From NCBI GenBank assembly GCA_027579435.1, contig JANBPK010000008.1:50821-114820 (forward strand): DNA of 64,000 nucleotides, read 5' to 3'. The notes under the pieces are model-generated. The model saw only the letters and a program-made list of their open reading frames with translations. It had not been told where the DNA came from and did no database searches. The stretch comes from Candolleomyces eurysporus (Eukaryota; Basidiomycota; Agaricomycetes; Agaricales; Psathyrellaceae). This document shows, piece by piece, positions 57,742 through 64,000 of this stretch (position 1 is its first letter; every line of letters begins with the position of its first letter). The position numbers and the translations under genes were made by a program.

Positions 57742-60700
57742 CTACTTCTTCTTTGGCTTCTTCCTTGTCTTGCCCTGAGCTGCGGATGAGGCAGAACGCT
57801 CTCTCTTCAACCGCTCATCGATATCTCTCACATCATCACTACCGGGGATGTCGAAATAACTACGGTATTCGTAAGTCTTCGTCTTCTCGATTCCAAGAGC
57901 TGCTTCTTCTTCTTGAGAGATGAATGCTGAAACAACCATACTTGGAGGTAGAGAAGGTGGGGCTCCGCTTGCATCAAGATGATGCTCCGTGATGTGGTAG
58001 CGCAAATTGTACTTCCATATAGTCGGAATCGGGCCTGTCGCGGCATCTGGCTTGGGGCACAGTGCGCAAACAATCGGAATGTTTGTACATGGCTGGGGAA
58101 TTGAAAATTTGGCTGCGCTCCCGTAAACCATTTTCTCGTAGTGATACTCGCAGTCTGAAAGAATCAAATAGTGAGACTTCTTGATAGCCTTGAATTGTGT
58201 CTTGCAGCTGGAGCCACCACACCATCCACATGGGTTGAGCCCAACCTGCCCCTCCAGTCCATTAGAAAATATTTTGAAGTTGCTTGAGATAGGACTTACC
58301 GTAATCCCGGGAAGAAGTGTCGGATCATGAGCTCCTCGAATTGATCGTAAAATATGAGCCCCGACATGATTTCGAAGGCCTTTCAGTTTGCACGGTGTAT
58401 TGCAAAGTTGGCATCGGACAGCATCGTTTGGCTGGTGCTTGGTAACTATCACAGAGCTTGCGGCTTGTACTGTGAATTTCTCTTTGTCTTGAATGTGATA
58501 AGGGATGCCGGGAGCTTTGATAATTGGTAGTGCATCCACCCTCCCTAAAATATCATCCGAATCGGGCTCCAAGTCGGCCCAAAGGTCAGTAGTTGCCTGC
58601 TCCAACTGTGGGGAGTCGAGTGCCCATGTCAACTGCCCAAACGAGCTATTCTTGATGATGGTGGGATGGAGAGGGTAAAAGTAGCTTCCAGAAACCGCTA
58701 CAGTGCTTCCAGAGATGCCCAATTCTCTGTCACTGGGTGTGTCGGTGCTGCCGTGCTCAACCACTGCATATCTCTGAGTCCAAACCCAGCGCAAGCCCTG
58801 TGATGAGTAATCATTCTCCATCCTCAGTATCTGTCCCACTACTTGCATCCCATCAGCCTCCAGATCCTTGAGCGGAATTTCGAATGTGATCTTTCCTGTC
58901 TTGTGACGAAAATGGGTGATTTCGAGCACAGCCAGAGCGACAACTTGCCCATTCCTACATCGGCACAGAAATGCACCAAGATCTTTATTGACCAGCAAAG
59001 ACTGCTCGCCTGTATCACGTCCTGATGAGGCATTGTCAAAAATATTGCCATCCAAGCTTGACTTGGTCCTTTGAGTGATGTCCTTGATGGTCATACCTGC
59101 GGCACGGAATTGGCGGATGACGACTTTGCGAGAGGATGGTGAAATCAGATATTTGGGGCAGAGGGTTGACTTGCAATATCTTTTGCCGTCGATCTCCAAG
59201 AATTTTGAATGAAGGACAGTGGCCATGCTTGAATCGGCAAGGTCAGGCTCGTCTGCATCTGCTCCTAAGGCTTCTTCCTCAGTTTCGTCAATCAAGTCGA
59301 GCTGGGTGTTGCTCAATGTGCTTTGAGGAGCTGTTGTACTTGCTTTGGGTTCGTTCTCGATTTCAGTTGTTGCTCTCTCTTCCTCCACATCGTCTTCATC
59401 ATCTTCGTTGTTCTCTCCAGCTAACCCTGAATTCCCACCCTGGCTCCTTGCCTCCCTTTCCTTGGTAGTCTGTGATCCAACAAACCGACCAAAAGGCTTC
59501 AGGAAATCAATTTCCCGACCATCCAAACACTCCCAGCCAAACTCAAACCCTAACAGCTCAAGCATCATCCTGGATGCATCCCCTCGGGCAGCAAAGAACT
59601 CCTTCTCCAGGTCCACAGATCCCACCGTGATGTCAGCATTCTTATCCCAAGAAGCTGGATTAATGTGATCTTCCCCACTTGAATTGACAATCTTCCGCTT
59701 TTGGTGACCACGATCCAGATCAGGGTATTTGGTAAGGATTCGATTGATTTCTGCTCCAATAGAGCTCTTCTGACCGAGCTGAAGAATATCGCAATTCCGT
59801 GCATGGTCTTGTGTTCGAACATGTGAGAAAACTCCCTCGAGGCGGTCGGTGCCAATCAGTATGATGTAGAAAGGGAGGTTTTCATCGACATCCTGAAAGC
59901 GTGCCACCAGCATGATGATGGACTTCACAATTGACATAGAGTCGCCATAAAGAGCACCTTTCATAAATTGCTGTCGGTGGGTGCGGTAGAGCGCAAAGGC
60001 AAGGTGTGCATAAGTTGAGAGTCGTCGAATCTGCTCCGCTTGAAGGCCCATCTTCACATCAGTAAACGGCGTTATGAACATTGATAGGATGGTGGCATAG
60101 AACTTCACGATCCGGAGTCGATGGAGATCGCCAGGATTCAGTGGATCGCTGTCCTGAGTTGGCTCTGTGTTCCGTAGTTCTTTCAAAAGATCGAGTGCAA
60201 TAGGGACATTCTGTTTATCCTGAGGGTTGAGAAGCAAATTGATTCGTTCTTCAGGTACTCCAGAGGACAGTAGAGCAAATCGAATGTCTTGGTATGAGAG
60301 TGCTGTGTCGCCCAGTTGAATCGATAGCGTAAACGACCTCAGCTGCTGGGCGTATCGCTTGAAGATGTGTTTTGGATCGCAAGTGCCAATCAGGTCGTCA
60401 GGACCAGTCTCAATGTTGAGACCTGTCAACCGACTAAGTATATCGAATCCATGGGCTGTGTCTTGACCCAAGCACGTTTGAAAACGAGCCGAACGGAAGG
60501 ATGACTCTCCGTCAGTCGCAAACTGAAGGATTCTACCATGTTTTGCACGACCATCTGGATGGGCATTATACAGGTTGATGAAGCGCTGTACCAACTTGGC
60601 AATCGATGATCCATTTTCGGCCTTGCAAGAACCCGAGATGACAACTGGAGTGGGATAATAATCTTGATCCCCCGTCACTGGTGCCAGGGCAAACATGGTT

Positions 60701-62377
60701 CCATCCTTTGCATAATGGCATTGTTGTAAGTCAAGCCCCTTCCGCAGCTCCTCTAAGTCGCTTAAGTTGTCAATTGATTTCTTCAGCTCCGATGAGTGCT
60801 CTCGGCAGAGTCCGAGTACGATATTGCGCAAGCCGTCGTAGCGAGGAACCTCTTCGAGAGCGATGCCATCAATCATGAGAGTTTGTCCAAGCTCACGGTT
60901 GTGTGGAGGAGGTCTGCCTGCATCTCCAAGCATAGTGCGAATATTGGTGTTGATTTCGTCGTCGCTTGGGGTATCTGCAGATACCAAAACCTGAGGGACT
61001 TGTTTATGGCGACGGAGAGTTGACAAAGATGGAAAGAATTTGTCGTTTTGGAGCACATAGAGCAGGAGTGGGCCACCAAGTGCTTTTACAAGAAAAGCGA
61101 CGTCATATTCGCGGTCAGTCCAGTGACCTTGTGGTCGATAGGTACCTTCAATCACAGCATCAAGCTTTCGCAAGATCACCTCTGCAGAATCACCTCGATC
61201 AAGAGCTAATTCGAGGATTCGAGATGCCCCGGCAATATCGTTAGATGCAAGCCTCATGAGAACACGCTTTCCATCATCAACCTTGAGCTGTAGGCGCATT
61301 ACTTGGCGGCGAAGGCTTGCAACCTAATCAACTAGTGAGCAAAAAATCACCAATTCGCATTCAAGTGCTTACCTGACTTTGCAGTCGCTTGTTCTCTGCT
61401 CGTTTTGAGATAAGAGCATCTGACAACTGATTCATATTCAACCATTTGTAGGATGTTCCCGGATTAGCATGACATGCCCGTTCCTTTGTGGATGATAAGG
61501 CCGTTGAGGTAAGAAGCTTTCGGCATCTTGAACACGTTTTGGAAGTTTCGTCCATCGATTTACTGAGTTTCCCTTCACACTCCTTTGACCGAAGCACCAA
61601 AATCCGATTCCCCAAATATCCAATTGGCTTCCATGCAAAATTATCGCTTTCATGCTGCCTGAAAGCGTATGTTGACCAGATATCACCAGGAGTCCATTCT
61701 ACCACCTGCCCTTGACAAGGATTCGAAATTTCCTGATGATACGAGCTGTAGCTGTCTTGCAAAGTCGCGTTATTCGCACCACTATCCTTCTCTGTACTAC
61801 TGTGACTCGCAGTAACTGTAAAAATGTAAGCGTAGCCGTCCGTGCTTTCCTCGATATCGGATTCATAATCTACTGTATAACTTGGATGATTGCTCGAACA
61901 GGGACTTGGAGGTGGTGGCGACGATGGTGGCAGGTTATCCACAGCTGGAATTCTAACTTGAAGAGCAGTGGGGTTCGGAACACTGGGTCCTGGACTCCCC
62001 ACTAGCATCAATGTCAAAAAACATCAAAGCATTTCTTTCAAAAAGAACGCACCTTGAGGCTCAACATCTGCATATTTACCCAGTCGAGACACTCTTAAAG
62101 CCATATCTACTTCCTTCTCGGCATCACGGCGCTTCTTGGCTTTACCTAACCGTATACATTCTTTCCCTTCCCGATGCCGTCCATATGCACGTTCTGGGTT
62201 CCGGCCCTTCCATGGTATGAATGAATCGCAATTTGGGCATTGAATTAGCGATGCTTGAGCTCCATCAAAGAATAGCACGAGGCTTTCATTTCCGATTCCT
62301 CTTCTTGCTGGGGCTTGGACAAACTGTGGAGGAGAGGCGGGTGTGGGGACTCCGGCGTAGAGGCGATCTTTGCCCAT
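57742..62377 (-). CDS. P-element/THAP9-like transposase with zinc fingers
   Basis: Three exons (minus): 62053-62377, 61373-62001, 57742-61323; 4,536 nt, 1,511 residues. Start: first ATG of the frame (MGKDRLYAGVPTPAS). An N-terminal zinc knuckle (CPNCDSFIPW...YGRHREGKEC, ligands ~C47, C50, H68, C74), a second CSRC group, and a leucine-zipper-like stretch at the exon 2/3 join (AENKRLQSQVASLRRQVMRL) could bind DNA and dimerise. The RNase-H-like catalytic part shows LMIDGIALEEVPRYDGLRN (first D), FATDGESSFR (second D), DPKHIFKRYAQQLRS, and GTDRLEGVFSHVRTQDHARN (likely catalytic E), in the order of P-element and THAP9 transposases. Two C2H2-like fingers (CQLCNTPCKLKGLRNHVGAH; CALCPKPD...YHITEHH) and a KKPKKK end follow. 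No stop or frameshift. Confidence 0.8.
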
Positions 62378-62587
62378 AGCGGGCTCTGAGCTGGTAGACG
62401 GCAAGAAAAGGCCAGTTTATTTGTTTTTAAAACTACCTAAATCCTACAACGTGTGTTCTTTGTGCCAAAGATGATAACATATCCTCGAGGTGGGTGATGC
62501 CGTCGAACAATAATTGATGGCCGTATCCTAAAACGGAGTGGGACCCCGAAGTCGAAACCTCGAAAAAGCCCAGGATCGGGGTGAGGT

Positions 62588-62613
62588 GGCGCTGCTCGGC
62601 TGGTCGCCCCTTG
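62588..62613 (-). repeat. Right terminal inverted repeat of transposon
   Basis: 26 bp ending CGGCTGGTCGCCCCTTG on the plus strand, a perfect inverse of 57569-57594. Confidence 0.92.
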
Positions 62614-62621
62614 GCTTCAAC
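62614..62621. repeat. Target-site duplication, right
   Basis: GCTTCAAC, identical to 57561-57568; it begins 55 bp before the ATG of the KH-domain gene. Confidence 0.85.
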
Positions 62622-62668
62622 TTGTGATCAAATGTGTTTCCGCTGACCGTTGACCCTCTTCATCCAAC

Positions 62669-63097
62669 ATGACCAAAGAATCGGAATCCAGATGGGACCA
62701 ATCAGGTCTACAGAAAGCGTCCCCGGCACCACGATTTGCTTTTGGAGCTGGCGCTCTGGGCGAAGGACATCCTAAACACCATTTCGTCAAAGATATTGAT
62801 ATCAATGACGCGAGGGACCGATATACGTTGACCAAGGGGCGTACACAGCACGAGGTTAGTTCAGCTCTAATTCATCTGTTCTTTCCGCACATCTGACAGG
62901 ACTCTAATTTCCACTCCGATATATCGTAGATCCGAGAGGAAACTGGAGCGTTAGTCAGAACCGGAGGTGTTTGGTACTCAGACCGAAGCCAAGCGACCAT
63001 GAGCAACCCTCCACTCCACCTTCATGTCACTGCTCCGACCGCTGAGGCCTTGCAGAAAGCTGTCGACAAAATTAACAAGCTCATTTATGGCCGTTGA
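62669..63097 (+). CDS. Small KH-like RNA-binding domain protein
   Basis: Two exons: 62669-62854 and 62930-63097; 354 nt, 117 residues. The C-terminal half is a KH-like fold: FVKDIDINDARDRYTLTKGR, IREETGALVRTGGVWYSDRS, PPLHLHVTAPTAEALQKAVD, ending KINKLIYGR. This matches the KH-like domain at the C-terminus of the DDX46/Prp5 helicases and of KHDC4-type proteins, where it is tied to splicing and RNA binding, but here it stands alone. Predicted to bind RNA; partner unknown. The transposon's right end lies 55 bp upstream of the start, so the original promoter has been displaced. Confidence 0.78.
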
Positions 63098-64000
63098 TTA
63101 ACCGACGATAAATTTAAAAGAAAGAGAAGGTGATGCAGTTGGCCTGGAGATTTCCGGATACGACGTGAATTCGCCGTGTTCAAGTGGATGGCATAACAGT
63201 ATTAACAGTATAGTCAAGGACCGGAGATGCTTCTGTAGGGGCTTCTGCCAGTGGCGCTAGTGCAGGTGCTCTCCTCCGCCTCCTGCTCATACCCACAAAG
63301 GTTTTGGCACGGTAGGATGGTAGTATGTAGTATTCATGGTACTATTAGGACTTGGAACTGTTGGATTGCTCTACACCCCTTTCTTTTTCATAGTTTTCGA
63401 GCCTATTGTTCCACTGATCTCGTTTTCTACGTGCAGTGGTTTGCCCGTCTGGTTAATAACATGAATTGATTGTTTTTGTCATTCAAGAAGCGACTCGCGA
63501 CTGTCAGTGAGAGTAAGAGCTGATGAGGCTACTGTCTGTGCTGTCTGGAATGGACTTCAGCTTTGTTTGTGTTTCAAGCTGGTGACAAACACTGGACCGA
63601 GTTAACTCTACATCAGGGTTTCTATGAAGAAATGATAATGTCTGATCTACGCTTATATAGCCTCTCGTTTCCATCATGTTAATCAGCCTGATGATGTACT
63701 GGATAATGCCTGATAATCCCAGGTAGACCTGGCATGCATGTGATGGTTCGGAATGTACCTTACCCCGCACGCCTCCCAGATGCACAGCCCTGGTTGGACT
63801 ACTGAATGCCCAAAGTCTTAATTCCTTCTCGTGGTCGATAGTTCAAGCATAGTTTAGTCAACCAAGTTGGTAGGAACATACATATAGGACGGCTTGGAAC
63901 CGGTTTCTGGCGGAGCGTTCTTAGCACCTGACGCCACTATAATCCCAGTTTCCTTCCGGTGTGGTGGGCAAAGGCTGTTTGCAAAATAAAATGCGCAATC
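63098..64000. other. Right-end intergenic region
   Basis: 903 bp with no recognised gene; short frames at 63251-63469 (+) and 63504-63785 (-) lack domains. It contains the second 38-bp dispersed repeat. Confidence 0.4.
63558..63595. repeat. 38-bp dispersed repeat, copy 2
   Basis: Same orientation as 57505-57542 with one mismatch (T for G at the twelfth position). Flanks are unrelated. Possibly a short interspersed element fragment. Confidence 0.8.

Larger units (their letters stand above)
57569..62613 (-). mobile_element. Complete TIR DNA transposon, P-element/THAP9-like
   Basis: 5,045 bp with perfect 26-bp terminal inverted repeats and a perfect 8-bp target duplication (GCTTCAAC on both sides). 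It encodes one three-exon transposase read right to left. The left subterminal region repeats the motif TGGCCAT several times (57650-57695), possible transposase-binding sites. Perfect ends and an uninterrupted gene suggest a recent, possibly still active, insertion. Superfamily assignment rests on the protein (D...D...E blocks like P element/THAP9), the CA...TG ends and the 8-bp duplication. hAT or KDZ elements share some of these traits, so a search is needed to settle it. Confidence 0.88.

Overview
The window is nuclear DNA of a filamentous basidiomycete, most likely an agaricomycete. Most genes are cut by many 45-60 bp GT-AG introns, exons can be tiny, and the gene content is fungal: Ppo-type fatty-acid dioxygenases, an F-box/LRR-like expansion, TEL1, and a Ste20/PAK kinase with a CRIB domain. 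Gene models were built by following reading frames across introns. For TEL1, CYS4, ALG5, SEC28, COQ3 and the RING, coiled-coil, KH and transposase genes the summed exons are divisible by three. I see no tRNA, rRNA or CRISPR array.

Layout. 0-22 kb is housekeeping: a partial unknown gene (-), a RING-finger gene, ALG5, cystathionine beta-synthase, the ~3,000-residue checkpoint kinase TEL1 (all +), then a PAK kinase (-). 22-46.6 kb is an accessory block, entirely on the minus strand. It holds four F-box paralogues in tandem (one disrupted), a Ppo dioxygenase, a fifth eroded F-box copy, and a second Ppo dioxygenase. Shared promoter and 3' flank sequences show that F-box and Ppo units were duplicated together. 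47-57.5 kb returns to housekeeping: COPI epsilon subunit (-), a CCC2-type copper ATPase (-) divergent from COQ3 (+), a coiled-coil protein (+) and a ZNF511-like zinc-finger protein (-). 57.57-62.61 kb is an apparently complete DNA transposon with perfect 26-bp terminal inverted repeats, a perfect 8-bp target duplication and one three-exon gene for a ~1,511-residue P-element/THAP9-like transposase. It sits in what was a ~138 bp divergent promoter between the ZNF511-like gene and a small KH-domain gene.

How the genes relate. The housekeeping genes are functionally unrelated to one another. The F-box and Ppo genes are linked by shared duplication history; whether they share a pathway is not shown by sequence. 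Six N bases all lie at short homopolymers. In the three coding cases, dropping the N restores the frame, so those frameshifts look like assembly artefacts.
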